A DNA stretch of 33,397 bases from an uncultured Gilliamella sp. (GTDB lineage Bacteria; Pseudomonadota; Gammaproteobacteria; Enterobacterales; Orbaceae). Under the pieces are notes generated by a model that was not told where the DNA came from, ran no database searches, and was given only the letters and a program-made list of their open reading frames with translations. The stretch spans positions 1-33,397 of the forward strand of contig CAMLAI010000011.1 in the NCBI GenBank assembly GCA_946477995.1. Reading direction: 5' to 3'. The position numbers and the translations under genes are program-made. Shown piece after piece: positions 1 to 8,146 of this stretch. Each line of letters starts with the position of its first letter. Position 1 is the stretch's first letter.

Positions 1-95
1 GCATGGTACTTTGTGCAAGTGGTAAAGATGATAGTGAAGGCGTTTACTTATTGTCAACTGATAGTGGAGCAAAACCGGGTATGCGAATTTCGTAA
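1..95 (+). CDS. metG: Methionyl-tRNA synthetase, C-terminal end (partial)
   Basis: The window opens inside a plus-strand gene; the reading frame ends in ...GAKPGMRIS and a TAA at 93-95. The visible tail, with LLSTDSGAKPGMRIS, resembles the end of the C-terminal tRNA-binding (EMAP/Trbp-like) domain of long-form MetG, where E. coli reads LLSPDAGAKPG. MetG charges tRNA-Met with methionine in the cytoplasm, and this C-terminal domain is associated with dimerisation and tRNA binding. Only about 30 codons are present, so the call rests on this short match. A strong hairpin terminator follows at once, which fits a gene end. Moderately sure. Confidence 0.7.
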   Translation, partial: MVLCASGKDDSEGVYLLSTDSGAKPGMRIS

Positions 96-114
96 TTAAT
101 TGTTTTCTTTTTTT

Positions 115-157
115 ACATCTTAACAAGTTAAAACGCTTGTTAAGATGTTTAATTTTT
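115..157. terminator. Bidirectional intrinsic terminator between metG and the SDR gene
   Basis: A perfect 13-bp inverted repeat (115-127 with 136-148, arm acatcttaacaag) has an 8-nt loop and is followed on the plus strand by a T-rich run. The minus-strand side is also T-rich (the complement of the A/T stretch before 115). It sits between two convergent genes and can serve both. Confidence 0.85.
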
Positions 158-181
158 TTAACGTGTTTTGTTGTAAAAGTT

Positions 182-970
182 TTAAGACTTTTGATTTTCA
201 GCCGCATTGCCAGAATAAGGTAAAATGCTATCTTTTAATGTAAATGAAAAATCTTTTGTGCTAATTTCTCCGATGATGTTGTCGCTATCATATAGCGCCA
301 TTAAAAAACCAGCCATTTGCTCTGCTGTGTGATATTGGCTGAAACTTTTATTATAGTCATATTCATTGACATTATTCGCTTTTTGACCGAATTCAGTTTG
401 GGTTGCCGCAGGGGCTAAGACTTTAGCCGTTAATTTCGCTTTTGCTTGTCTTAATTCTTGCGCTAAACCTTCAGTAAAAGCATTAACATAGAATTTAGTC
501 GCACAATAAGTGACAGCATTGGGTACAATTGTGTATCCACCTCGTGAAGAGATATTAATTATTTGTGTGCCAGATTGATGGTGATATTTATGCACATACA
601 GCGTTGATAGAATTGTTAAGGCTTCGATATTTAAATGTAGCATAGATTGTATTTTATCTAAATCTTGATCTTTAACACTTCCGTAATGCCCAAAACCTGC
701 ATTATTTATCCATGTTTCAATATAATAGCTATCTAATTGTTTGAAGAGTGAAAAAACATTATCGGCTTGCGACAAATCACAAATTTTAATGATGATTTCC
801 AAATTTGGATTTAATTCGGCAATTTTTTGTTTCAATGTTTCTAGTTGTGATTCTCTTCTTGCTATCAATATAAGGTTTTTATTTCGTTTAGCAAATTCAA
901 TTGCAGTGGCATAACCAATGCCTGAACTTGCGCCGGTAATTGCAGTGTATTTTTTAACATGATTGTTCAT
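182..970 (-). CDS. Short-chain dehydrogenase/reductase (SDR family)
   Basis: A 262-residue classical SDR, a soluble NAD(P)-dependent oxidoreductase. The cofactor motif TGASSGIG is at residues 12-19, the structural NNAG at 89-92, and the catalytic set is Ser142, Tyr155 and Lys159 (YCATK). The basic residues RR after the second beta strand (38-39) favour NADP(H). The substrate cannot be read from the sequence. The start is ATG at 970 with an AAAGGA-type ribosome site just upstream. The gene is divergent from a LysR-type regulator with 452 bp between them, a common arrangement in which the regulator controls its neighbour. A 15-bp perfect palindrome lies 48 bp upstream of the start. Family is certain; role is unknown. 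Confidence 0.9.
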   Translation of the reverse strand: MNNHVKKYTAITGASSGIGYATAIEFAKRNKNLILIARRESQLETLKQKIAELNPNLEIIIKICDLSQADNVFSLFKQLDSYYIETWINNAGFGHYGSVKDQDLDKIQSMLHLNIEALTILSTLYVHKYHHQSGTQIINISSRGGYTIVPNAVTYCATKFYVNAFTEGLAQELRQAKAKLTAKVLAPAATQTEFGQKANNVNEYDYNKSFSQYHTAEQMAGFLMALYDSDNIIGEISTKDFSFTLKDSILPYSGNAAENQKS

Positions 971-1017
971 TTTTTTTCCTTTTAATTTCTTAATAAAGTA
1001 ATTGTTATGTCGGTTTT

Positions 1018-1032
1018 TCCATAGACTATGGA
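1018..1032. promoter_or_regulatory. Perfect palindrome upstream of the SDR gene, candidate operator
   Basis: tccatagactatgga is a perfect 15-bp dyad with a one-base centre, 48-62 bp upstream of the SDR start and in its probable promoter region. LysR-type regulators bind short interrupted dyads near the divergent target gene, so this is the best visible operator candidate in the interval. Binding is inference. Confidence 0.35.
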
Positions 1033-1055
1033 GTAATTTTCTGTTTATTGGATTT

Positions 1056-1193
1056 CTATGCTTTAACTAATTGATTTTGAATAAAACACAGTTTATGTTG
1101 GTTAAGTTCACGCCAATCACCAACTTCAGGATATAAAGCTAGTTTTGATAGAACCAAATACCCTTTGCGCAAATTATTAAAATATAAAGGTGT
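1056..1193 (-). pseudogene. Short coding-like remnant without a start codon
   Basis: On the minus strand an open frame of 45 codons runs from just after a TAA (complement of 1194-1196) to a TAG (complement of 1056-1058). It has no ATG or GTG, only internal TTG. Its composition is protein-like (for example LALYPEVGDWRELNQH) and unlike the surrounding AT-rich spacer. It could be the 3' end of a decayed gene between the SDR gene and the LysR gene. I do not recognise the family, and chance openness cannot be excluded at this length. The rest of the 971-1422 interval holds only promoter-like AT-rich sequence and the palindrome listed separately. Confidence 0.3.
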
Positions 1194-1422
1194 TTACTTT
1201 TTACGTCATTATTTAGGATAACAAGCGATCTTCAATTTGTTGTATTATTCAGTTTTGAATCTATAACGTTATCTTCAATAGAAGTTTAATTGACAATACC
1301 TGTTTATCTCGTAGTAAATTTTATGTTTTCACACCCAAGATGATTTTGTTTTATTATCTTTATAAAATAAGGGATAATAAATATTATAAAAATTGATTTA
1401 TTAACAACTGGGAGTTGATAAT

Positions 1423-2313
1423 TTGGATCTATTAAAGTGTATGGAAGCATTTGTATTGACGGTGAAAACAGGATCGTTTGTGTCTACGTCAGTATCATTG
1501 AATACTTCACCGCAGATGGTGACTAAATACATTGCTTTTTTAGAAAAACACTTAGGATTAAAATTACTTAATCGAACAACACGCTCGCAACATCTTACCG
1601 TGTTTGGCAAACAGTATTATCAACGGTGTTTGTTAATTCTTGCAGAAATAAAAGAGACGAAGATATTAGCCCAACAATTTATTGAAGAGCCAAAAGGTCG
1701 ATTAAGGATTAGTGCACCTGTCAGTTATGGACACTATAATTTAATTCCGGTCATTAGCCGTTTTATGAAACGCTATCCTAAATTAAACATTGATATTCAA
1801 TTAAGTGATCGCTATGTTGATATAGTAAAAGAGGATTATGATATTGTGTTTCGTATCGGTCAATTAAATGATTCTGGTCTGATCGGACGCAAACTTAAAC
1901 CTTTTCAACTTATATTTGCCGCTTCGCCGAGTTATTTGATGCAAAATGGTGTACCAGCTGTTCCTGACGATTTAAAAAATCATCAGTGTCTAATTTATCA
2001 ATATGTGAATCGAAATAAAAATGATTATGTTTGGCCATTTACGATGAATGGCAAAGCCGTCAATCTTTCTATTTCTGGTTCATTACAATCAAATGATACT
2101 TCAGCATTAGCGATTGCCGCTATTGAAGGTTTGGGGATAACGATGTTACCCGAACCGATGCTGAATGAGGCGATAAAACAAGATAAATTATTACCGATAT
2201 TACAAAATTATTTACCTCCCGCTCGGGAAGTCCATATGCTTTATACTGCTGACAGGCAACCGCTAGCTATAATGAAAATGTTTATTGAATTCGTGGTTGA
2301 TACGATGTCATGA
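1423..2313 (+). CDS. LysR-family transcriptional regulator
   Basis: A 296-residue LysR-type regulator. The N-terminal winged helix-turn-helix covers about residues 1-60 (MDLLKCMEAF... with the typical LGLKLLNRTTR wing at about 43-53). A linker helix follows, then a periplasmic-binding-protein-like effector domain from about residue 90 to the end. The start is TTG at 1423: GGGAG lies about 9 nt upstream, and LysR proteins of this subgroup normally begin with this MDxLxCMxxF sequence. The ATG at 1441 would cut into the first helix. It is divergent from the SDR gene, which is its most likely target; effector unknown. The 3' end faces tolC. Confidence 0.92.
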   Translation: MDLLKCMEAFVLTVKTGSFVSTSVSLNTSPQMVTKYIAFLEKHLGLKLLNRTTRSQHLTVFGKQYYQRCLLILAEIKETKILAQQFIEEPKGRLRISAPVSYGHYNLIPVISRFMKRYPKLNIDIQLSDRYVDIVKEDYDIVFRIGQLNDSGLIGRKLKPFQLIFAASPSYLMQNGVPAVPDDLKNHQCLIYQYVNRNKNDYVWPFTMNGKAVNLSISGSLQSNDTSALAIAAIEGLGITMLPEPMLNEAIKQDKLLPILQNYLPPAREVHMLYTADRQPLAIMKMFIEFVVDTMS

Positions 2314-2370
2314 AAATCATCAAATGATGTTATGATCAGACTTGATTTAAGATAACTGCTATAAGGCAAT

Positions 2371-2392
2371 AAAAAAGGCGATAAAATCGCCT
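2371..2392 (-). terminator. Intrinsic terminator of tolC
   Basis: On the minus strand, aggcgat / atcgcct (2376-2382 with 2386-2392) forms a 7-bp stem with a 3-nt loop followed by six T. It lies just past the tolC stop codon. On the plus strand no T run follows, so it probably serves only tolC. Confidence 0.8.
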
Positions 2393-2417
2393 AAAGTCAA
2401 ACAGTTATACTTAAAGA

Positions 2418-3767
2418 TTATTGTATTGTTGCTAAGGTACTGACTTCATTACCAAGCATATTATTTAGATAGACTAAATCGTCTGCGGTTAATGTACCAA
2501 CAGCATATTTAAGTTGTAGTAAATTTATTAGATAGTTATATTTAGCATCTGATAAATTTCGTTTAGAGCTATAAAGTTGAGTGGTCGCATTCAATACATC
2601 GACAATAGTTCTAGTCCCTACTTGATAACCTGAATTTGTCGCTTCTAATGAGCTTTCTGCTGAAACAACCGCTTGTTGATAAGCTTTAATCGCACTAATT
2701 GACGAAGAAATATTGTTATAAGAAGAACGGACTTGATTGATTACACTGCGATTAGTACTTTCAAGCTTTTCACTCGAACTAACGTAGTTGTGTTGAGCTT
2801 GCTCAACTTTAGATTGCGTAGCGCCACCTGAGAAGATAGGTAAATTTAAACTTAATCCAACATAATTATTACCCGAATAAGATTTTCCTCTATGACCCCC
2901 ATTAGTTGCAAAATTATCCCCATATCTATCGGTTTTATTTAGATTTGTTGATGCATCTAAACTTGCTGTCGGTAGGTGTCCTGCTTGTGATAATTTGATT
3001 TGATCACGAGCTATTTCTTGGTTTAATTTCATTGTTAATAAATTAAGATTAGACACTTCAGATTGTTTTAACAACGAATTAATTGAAATTGGCGCTTCGG
3101 TTTTAAACATTTTGGTATTAATGGTTGCTAAATTTGAATAGAATCGACCACTGACCTGACGTAAGTTTTCGATAGCGTTATTCAAATCGTTCAATGCATT
3201 AACTTGTTGAGCAAGCGTAAGGTCATAATTTGCTTGCGCATTTTGCACATCGGTAATTGCTACCAAACCAACTTGATGTTGTTGTTTGGTTTGTTGTAAT
3301 TGACGACCAATTGCTTTTTTCTGTGCATCGATAAAGTTTAATGCCTCAAGTGCTTTAAGTACATTAAAATACGCAACTGAGGTATTTAATATAAGCGTTT
3401 GTCCTTGATATTGATAAGCTATATCAGCAATACTAGCTTGCTTTTTAGTGATATCTAAAGCTTTCCAATTAGAATAATTAAAAATACTTTGTGATAAGCT
3501 TACTTGATAAAGGTTCCCACTTTTGGATTTTACACCACTGGTATCACGACGCCCATGAGTTACACCATAAGAAGCACTTAAACCAATTTGTGGTAATAAG
3601 CTTGCTCGTGATCCAGAAATTGCTGAATATGCCTTTTCTTTTTCAGCTAATGAACTGCTTAAATCAGGATTCGTTTCCTTAGCTTGTTCATAAACCTGAA
3701 CCAAATTTTCGGCAAATACAGAGTGGCTTAGCGCTAAGCCGATTAGAAAGGTTAAAGTTTTTTTCAT
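2418..3767 (-). CDS. tolC: Outer membrane channel TolC
   Basis: A TolC-type outer-membrane efflux protein of 449 residues, the trimeric exit duct for tripartite drug and type I secretion pumps. The reading frame extends further upstream, but the ATG at 3767 is chosen: it has an AGAGA ribosome site and begins a clear signal peptide, MKKTLTFLIGLALSHSVFA, with mature ENLVQVYEQA. The two internally repeated OEP halves are visible, each with long coiled-coil helices (about residues 30-220 and 240-430). It is divergent from nudF, as in E. coli, which supports the orthology. It is shorter than E. coli TolC (493 residues), mainly lacking the C-terminal tail. Confidence 0.93.
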   Translation of the reverse strand: MKKTLTFLIGLALSHSVFAENLVQVYEQAKETNPDLSSSLAEKEKAYSAISGSRASLLPQIGLSASYGVTHGRRDTSGVKSKSGNLYQVSLSQSIFNYSNWKALDITKKQASIADIAYQYQGQTLILNTSVAYFNVLKALEALNFIDAQKKAIGRQLQQTKQQHQVGLVAITDVQNAQANYDLTLAQQVNALNDLNNAIENLRQVSGRFYSNLATINTKMFKTEAPISINSLLKQSEVSNLNLLTMKLNQEIARDQIKLSQAGHLPTASLDASTNLNKTDRYGDNFATNGGHRGKSYSGNNYVGLSLNLPIFSGGATQSKVEQAQHNYVSSSEKLESTNRSVINQVRSSYNNISSSISAIKAYQQAVVSAESSLEATNSGYQVGTRTIVDVLNATTQLYSSKRNLSDAKYNYLINLLQLKYAVGTLTADDLVYLNNMLGNEVSTLATIQ

Positions 3768-3905
3768 CAATTTTCTCTTTAAAACATTCAAATATAATAG
3801 TATTTTTAATTTGCATAATTTTAACAGATAAATAGGATATAGTAAGCATAGTTTGTTAACTATTCGCACTTTTTATTAAAATTAAGACTAAAATTGAGAG
3901 TTTCT

Positions 3906-4535
3906 ATGAAAATTAATAATGATCCTGTTGTGTTTAACAAGAAAGATGTGTTTAATTTGACTAAACGCGTTTTGTATAAAGGCTTTTTTTCTTTAATTGA
4001 ATACCGTTTTCAATACCGTAAATTTGACGGCACCAAAAGCGATGTCGTAACGCGAGAAATTCTGGAGCGGGGACATGCTGTCGTGTTATTAGCTTACGAT
4101 GTTAAACTTGATAACGTAGTCATGATAGAACAGATTCGTATTGCTGCTATCGAAACTCAGGATAGTCCGTGGTTATTAGAACTTATTGCTGGCATGATGG
4201 ATCATGAAAATGAATCTTATGAAGAGGTTGCAAGGCGAGAAGCGATGGAAGAGGCAGGTATAACAATTGGACGTTGTAAACCGATTGTAAGTTATTTGGC
4301 ATCACCGGGGGGATTAACGGAAAAACTTCATATATTAGTTGGTGAAGTAGATTCCTCAACTGCTATGGGAATTCATGGATTGGCAGAAGAAAACGAAGAT
4401 ATTAAAGTACATGTAATTAGCCGCAAGCAAGCTTATCAGTGGGTTCAAGAAGGCGTGATTAATAATGCGGCATCAATTATTGCGCTTCAATGGTTACAGC
4501 TCAACTATAAATCATTAAAAGATGAATGGATATAA
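3906..4535 (+). CDS. nudF: ADP-ribose pyrophosphatase (Nudix)
   Basis: A 209-residue Nudix hydrolase, the same length as E. coli NudF, which splits ADP-ribose into AMP and ribose 5-phosphate. The Nudix box runs from Gly96 to Ile119 with the REAMEEAG core at 111-118. The gap between the box glycine and the first glutamate (Glu103) is one residue longer than the classic spacing. Flanking blocks match NudF closely (LERGHAVVLL, IEQIRIAA, SIIALQWLQL). The start is ATG at 3906, preceded by GAGAG; an upstream in-frame TTG at 3894 has no better site. E. coli has yqiB between nudF and cpdA; here it is absent. Confidence 0.95.
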   Translation: MKINNDPVVFNKKDVFNLTKRVLYKGFFSLIEYRFQYRKFDGTKSDVVTREILERGHAVVLLAYDVKLDNVVMIEQIRIAAIETQDSPWLLELIAGMMDHENESYEEVARREAMEEAGITIGRCKPIVSYLASPGGLTEKLHILVGEVDSSTAMGIHGLAEENEDIKVHVISRKQAYQWVQEGVINNAASIIALQWLQLNYKSLKDEWI

Positions 4536-4573
4536 TCAATGGCAATGATCACATTTAAGTTTTTCTTTCATAA

Positions 4574-4619
4574 AAATGTGATCCATTTTACACTTTATAA
4601 ATCTACTTGAATTTATAAT
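4574..4619 (+). promoter_or_regulatory. Candidate CRP-dependent class II promoter of cpdA
   Basis: A CRP-like site at 4574-4595 (aaatgtgatc...ttacactt) agrees with the 22-bp consensus at 17 positions by my count; the core is TGTGA-N6-TTACA, one base off ideal. A perfect minus-10 hexamer, TATAAT, is at 4614-4619, and its minus-35 position is poor. The predicted start near 4626 puts the CRP centre about 41.5 bp upstream, the class II geometry in which weak minus-35 boxes are usual. The left half site also forms a perfect 10-bp inverted repeat with 4547-4556, so a hairpin after nudF is an alternative reading. Confidence 0.55.
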
Positions 4620-4711
4620 AAAAAATATTTAGTCTAGCCAGCTTTGCTATCCTTATTTTGGGGATTTGATTATCTCTAATCGTGTATTTTGATAAAATGT
4701 TGAGGTCAATT

Positions 4712-5539
4712 TTGGAGTCATTTTTAACGCTTCCAATCATAAATAGAAATTACAGTAATATTTTACATATTACCGATACACATCTTTTTGCTAATGACCA
4801 GAGTAAATTATTAGGTATTGATTCAAATGCTAGTTTTCGAACAGTGATAAGAGAAATAGAAAATAGAAAAAGCCCGTTTGACTTAATAGTGGCAACAGGT
4901 GATTTTGTTCAAGATGGATCAAAACAAGCTTATCGTCTTTTTGCCGAGCAAATACAGAAATTTAATCTACCTTGTGTTTGGTTAGCAGGCAACCATGACA
5001 ATTATCATGATATGCATGAAATTTTTGCTGACTATCAACTCGCTGAAAATAAAATTGTTCTTCTAGGAGATAAATGGCTTTTAGTGTTGCTTAATAGTCA
5101 GGTTGTGGATCAAGCCTATGGTTTTTTACCCCAGTCAGAACTTGAGTTTTTGCAATGCACATTAACAAGTCATGATGATCGTTATGCTTTTGTGTTTTTG
5201 CATCATCATGCTATTGAGTCAGGTTGTCACTGGTTAGATCAACACATATTAAAAAACAAACATGAATTAGAAGAAATTATTAAGCATCAACCCAATATAA
5301 AAGGCGTAGCTTGGGGACATATTCATCAAAGTCTGGAATATATTTGGCACGGCTGCAAAGCGTTTTCTACACCTTCCACTTGCGTACAATTTATGCCAAA
5401 ATCTTATGATTTTAAATTATCCTATGAAGCACCAGGATGGCGAGAAATCAAGCTTTCAATAGATGGAACAATTCAATCCAAGGTTCATCGTATTGCTGAC
5501 AATTGTTTTCAACCAGATATGTCACAAAATGGCTATTGA
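4712..5539 (+). CDS. cpdA: 3',5'-cyclic AMP phosphodiesterase
   Basis: A class III cAMP phosphodiesterase of the calcineurin-like metallophosphoesterase fold that hydrolyses cAMP to AMP in the cytoplasm. Metal-binding motifs are in order: DTH (22-24), GD (63-64), GNHD (93-96), the HHH region (FLHHHAIESG) and GHIH near residue 210. The start is TTG at 4712: GAGG lies 6 nt upstream, and the resulting 275 residues equal the E. coli CpdA length, with ESFLTLP aligned to E. coli ESLLTLP. The in-frame GTG at 4682 and ATG at 4697 lie before the ribosome site. A CRP-like promoter precedes it, suggesting feedback on cAMP. Very sure of identity. Confidence 0.95.
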   Translation: MESFLTLPIINRNYSNILHITDTHLFANDQSKLLGIDSNASFRTVIREIENRKSPFDLIVATGDFVQDGSKQAYRLFAEQIQKFNLPCVWLAGNHDNYHDMHEIFADYQLAENKIVLLGDKWLLVLLNSQVVDQAYGFLPQSELEFLQCTLTSHDDRYAFVFLHHHAIESGCHWLDQHILKNKHELEEIIKHQPNIKGVAWGHIHQSLEYIWHGCKAFSTPSTCVQFMPKSYDFKLSYEAPGWREIKLSIDGTIQSKVHRIADNCFQPDMSQNGY

Positions 5540-5580
5540 ATTAGATCCGATTATAACATTAGTTTTAAAAAATTAGTTTT

Positions 5581-7053
5581 TTATAGCAACGGCGCAAAAA
5601 AATAAAAAAGTCGTTCAATAACACGTTGCCAAATTGGGCGTTTTTTCCATTCATCGATATTTACGATATCTGAGTTAAATAAGTATTTATGTAAAAGCTG
5701 AGATAACGATTTAGCAAATTCAGCATCATCAATAACTGTAGTGATTTCAAAATTGAGCCATAAACTACGCATGTCTAAATTTACGGTACCCACTAAACTA
5801 AGTTGATTATCAATTAACACACTTTTGGTATGTAATAAATTATCATTAAATTGATAAAGTTTGACACCACCTTCTAGTAATTCAGAGAAAAATGCTCGAC
5901 TAGCCCATTTGACCATAAGTGAATCATTTTTTTTCGGAACGATAATAATCACTTCAACACCTCGCTGAGCAGCTGTCACAACAGCGTGTAATATATCATC
6001 GCTAGGCACTAAATAAGGGGTAGTAAAAATAATTTGTTCTTGCGCTGAGTATATTGCGGTTAACAGCACTTGATGAATCATATTTTCAGTATAACCCGGT
6101 CCTGAAGCAATTAATTGCATTATGTGTTTTTTCTCTTCGGGCGGTTCGGCAAACTCAGTAATTTGCGGTAATGCTAAGTATTTCCCCGTTTCAAGCTCCC
6201 AATCACTTGCATAAATTGCACCCATTAACGTTGTCACTGGCCCATTCATTCTTACCATGATATCTACCCATTCGCCAATGTGTTTATTTTGTTTAAAATA
6301 GCGAGGATCCACGATATTCATACTGCCAGTATAAGAAATATAATTATCAATAATGGCAACTTTGCGATGTTGACGTAGGTCAAGACGTCGGAACATAAAA
6401 CGTAACAAATTTACTTTTAAGGCTTCGATAATTGTAATGCCTGCGTCACGCATTCTTTTACTTGCTTTGGTTCTGATAAAATGGCGACTACCTGCGGAAT
6501 CAACCATTAAACGACAGGTTACGCCTCGTTTGGTTGCGGCAATCAATGCATTCTCAACATCATCCGCTCTACCGCCTTCGTTCCAGATATAAAAAACCAT
6601 TTCAATATTGGATGTTGCATGATTGATATCATCGATTAAACGATCGAATATCTCATCTGTTTCGCTAAGTAACTCTATATGGTTACCATTAATACCATCG
6701 AGGCCGGTTTGGTGCTTACAAAGTTGAAAAATCGGTTTACTGACTTGACTAACATTACGGGTAAAAATATCAGGAAAATCTTCAAGTCGATTAATAAATT
6801 TAGCAATTGTAGGACGCATTTGTTGCGCACGTTTTACACGTTGTTGACCTAAATGGGCTTCCCCTATGGCAAAGTAAAGTATGATTCCAACAATTGGTAA
6901 AATATAGATTATTAACATCCATGCAATAACGTAGGTTGTCGGCCTGCGTTTGAAAACAATACGCAATGAGGTTGCTACAATAAGCAACCAATAAGTTAGA
7001 AAGATCAGCGAACTAATTAGAGTATGGAATGAGTATAATTGCATATTGCTCAA
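5581..7053 (-). CDS. cls: Cardiolipin synthase A
   Basis: A 490-residue phospholipase-D-type cardiolipin synthase that condenses two phosphatidylglycerols at the inner membrane. Two N-terminal membrane helices (about residues 11-33 and 42-63) are followed by two HKD motifs: His229/Lys231/Asp236 and His408/Lys410/Asp415. Conservation with E. coli ClsA is high along the whole length (MVDPRYFKQ-like block, SLWLNFEIT, RLFYFF-PLL end). The ATG overlaps the end of yciA by four bases (7050-7053), so translation is probably coupled. It is the last gene of the yciB-yciA-cls operon and is convergent with cpdA. Confidence 0.95.
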   Translation of the reverse strand: MSNMQLYSFHTLISSLIFLTYWLLIVATSLRIVFKRRPTTYVIAWMLIIYILPIVGIILYFAIGEAHLGQQRVKRAQQMRPTIAKFINRLEDFPDIFTRNVSQVSKPIFQLCKHQTGLDGINGNHIELLSETDEIFDRLIDDINHATSNIEMVFYIWNEGGRADDVENALIAATKRGVTCRLMVDSAGSRHFIRTKASKRMRDAGITIIEALKVNLLRFMFRRLDLRQHRKVAIIDNYISYTGSMNIVDPRYFKQNKHIGEWVDIMVRMNGPVTTLMGAIYASDWELETGKYLALPQITEFAEPPEEKKHIMQLIASGPGYTENMIHQVLLTAIYSAQEQIIFTTPYLVPSDDILHAVVTAAQRGVEVIIIVPKKNDSLMVKWASRAFFSELLEGGVKLYQFNDNLLHTKSVLIDNQLSLVGTVNLDMRSLWLNFEITTVIDDAEFAKSLSQLLHKYLFNSDIVNIDEWKKRPIWQRVIERLFYFFAPLL

Positions 7054-7508
7054 CTATTGTTAAGATTTAATTTGCTAATCGGGTCTTTGTCGCAATCGAA
7101 GTTTTGAAATATTTCTGGTAAAGGTTTTGGATTATTATGCTTATCGACAGACACATAGGTAAATACCGCATCAGTAATACAAAAACGCTGTGTTGTATCA
7201 TCAGTATCAATTAATTTTTTGATCCAAACTTCAATAGCGATAGTCATTGATGTTCTTCCTGTTTTTATACAACGAGCATAGCAGCAAACTACATCGCCAA
7301 CCATAGCGGGTTTATGAAAAGTAATGCTACTGGCATTAACAGTCACGACTCTGTTTTTAGCAATCTCTTTTGATAAAATACCACCTGCAAGATCCATTTG
7401 AGACATGATCCAACCACCAAATATGTGTCCATGTGGGTTGGTGTCTGAAGGCATAGCAAGCGTTCTGAGTACTAGTTGTCCCTTGGGATTGTCAGTTGTT
7501 TGTTTCAT
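7050..7508 (-). CDS. yciA: Acyl-CoA thioesterase YciA
   Basis: A hotdog-fold acyl-CoA thioesterase that hydrolyses CoA esters to free acid and CoA. The family block runs from LVLRTLAMPSDTNPHGHIFG to GGWIMSQMDLAGG, with the acidic residue in SQMD expected in the active site, then GDVVCCYARC. About 152 residues, slightly longer than the E. coli protein. Adjacent GTG (7511) and ATG (7508) are both possible starts; AGGAG lies 8 and 11 nt upstream respectively, and I list the ATG. It is between yciB and cls, and overlaps cls by four bases. E. coli also keeps yciA next to yciB. Confidence 0.93.
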   Translation of the reverse strand: MKQTTDNPKGQLVLRTLAMPSDTNPHGHIFGGWIMSQMDLAGGILSKEIAKNRVVTVNASSITFHKPAMVGDVVCCYARCIKTGRTSMTIAIEVWIKKLIDTDDTTQRFCITDAVFTYVSVDKHNNPKPLPEIFQNFDCDKDPISKLNLNNS

Positions 7509-7535
7509 CACTAAAATTACTCCTACCTATGCTAT

Positions 7536-8078
7536 TTATTTACTTTCTAAATCTTTATTAAGATTTTTATAGATATAAATACCAGAAATTAAGGATAATA
7601 ACAATGATGCAATGGGTAAAATAAAAACCTTAAATTTCCAAAAAAAGTTATCAGACATATAATAAGTTGCAATCAAACTGAACGTTCCACAAAGTATAAA
7701 AAAGACTATCCATATTAAATTCAGTTTATTCCAAATAATGTCATCTAATTGTAACTCTTTGCCTAACATTTTTTGAATTAAGTTTTTCTTAAATATAGAT
7801 TGACTGATTAATAGAACAGATGCAAATAAAAAATTAATAATTGTTACTTTCCATTTTATGAATATCGCTTCTTTTGTGGCGAGCGTAATACCACCAAAAA
7901 TCATCACCATCAAAAAGGAAATTAATTCTACTTTATCAATTTTTTTGTATAAAATCATTCCAATAACAAGTGATACACATGATGCAATCATTAATGCTTG
8001 AACACCAACAAAAATATCATACATTGTCAAAAAGACAAAAAAGACAACAAGTGGGACAAAGTTTAAAAGCTGTTTCAT
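7536..8078 (-). CDS. yciB: Inner membrane protein YciB (intracellular septation / envelope)
   Basis: A 180-residue YciB/IspZ family inner-membrane protein with about five hydrophobic segments. Matches to E. coli YciB include MKQ-L-F-PLVVFF, FIKWKVT, QKMLGKEL, WNKLNLIW-VFFILCG and SGIYIYK. The family takes part in cell-envelope integrity and interacts with elongation and division proteins; no enzymatic reaction is established. It is the first gene of the operon, 27 bp before the yciA start, and lies just downstream of the fur terminator. Confidence 0.93.
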   Translation of the reverse strand: MKQLLNFVPLVVFFVFLTMYDIFVGVQALMIASCVSLVIGMILYKKIDKVELISFLMVMIFGGITLATKEAIFIKWKVTIINFLFASVLLISQSIFKKNLIQKMLGKELQLDDIIWNKLNLIWIVFFILCGTFSLIATYYMSDNFFWKFKVFILPIASLLLSLISGIYIYKNLNKDLESK

Positions 8079-8122
8079 TTTAATTACTAACCTAACAGAA
8101 GAATTACGATAATTTGAAAAGT

Positions 8123-8146
8123 AAAAAAAGCCTATAAAATAGGCTT
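8123..8146 (-). terminator. Intrinsic terminator of fur
   Basis: On the minus strand a 7- to 8-bp stem (agcctat / ataggct, 8129-8135 with 8139-8145) has a 3-nt loop followed by six T (8123-8128). The first arm overlaps the fur stop codon, so the terminator starts inside the coding end. Confidence 0.85.

Noticed and set aside
4547-4583. Perfect 10-bp inverted repeat gatcacattt / aaatgtgatc after nudF, as a terminator
   Set aside because: The 17-nt loop and the missing T run make it a poor terminator. The right arm is better explained as half of the CRP site before cpdA.
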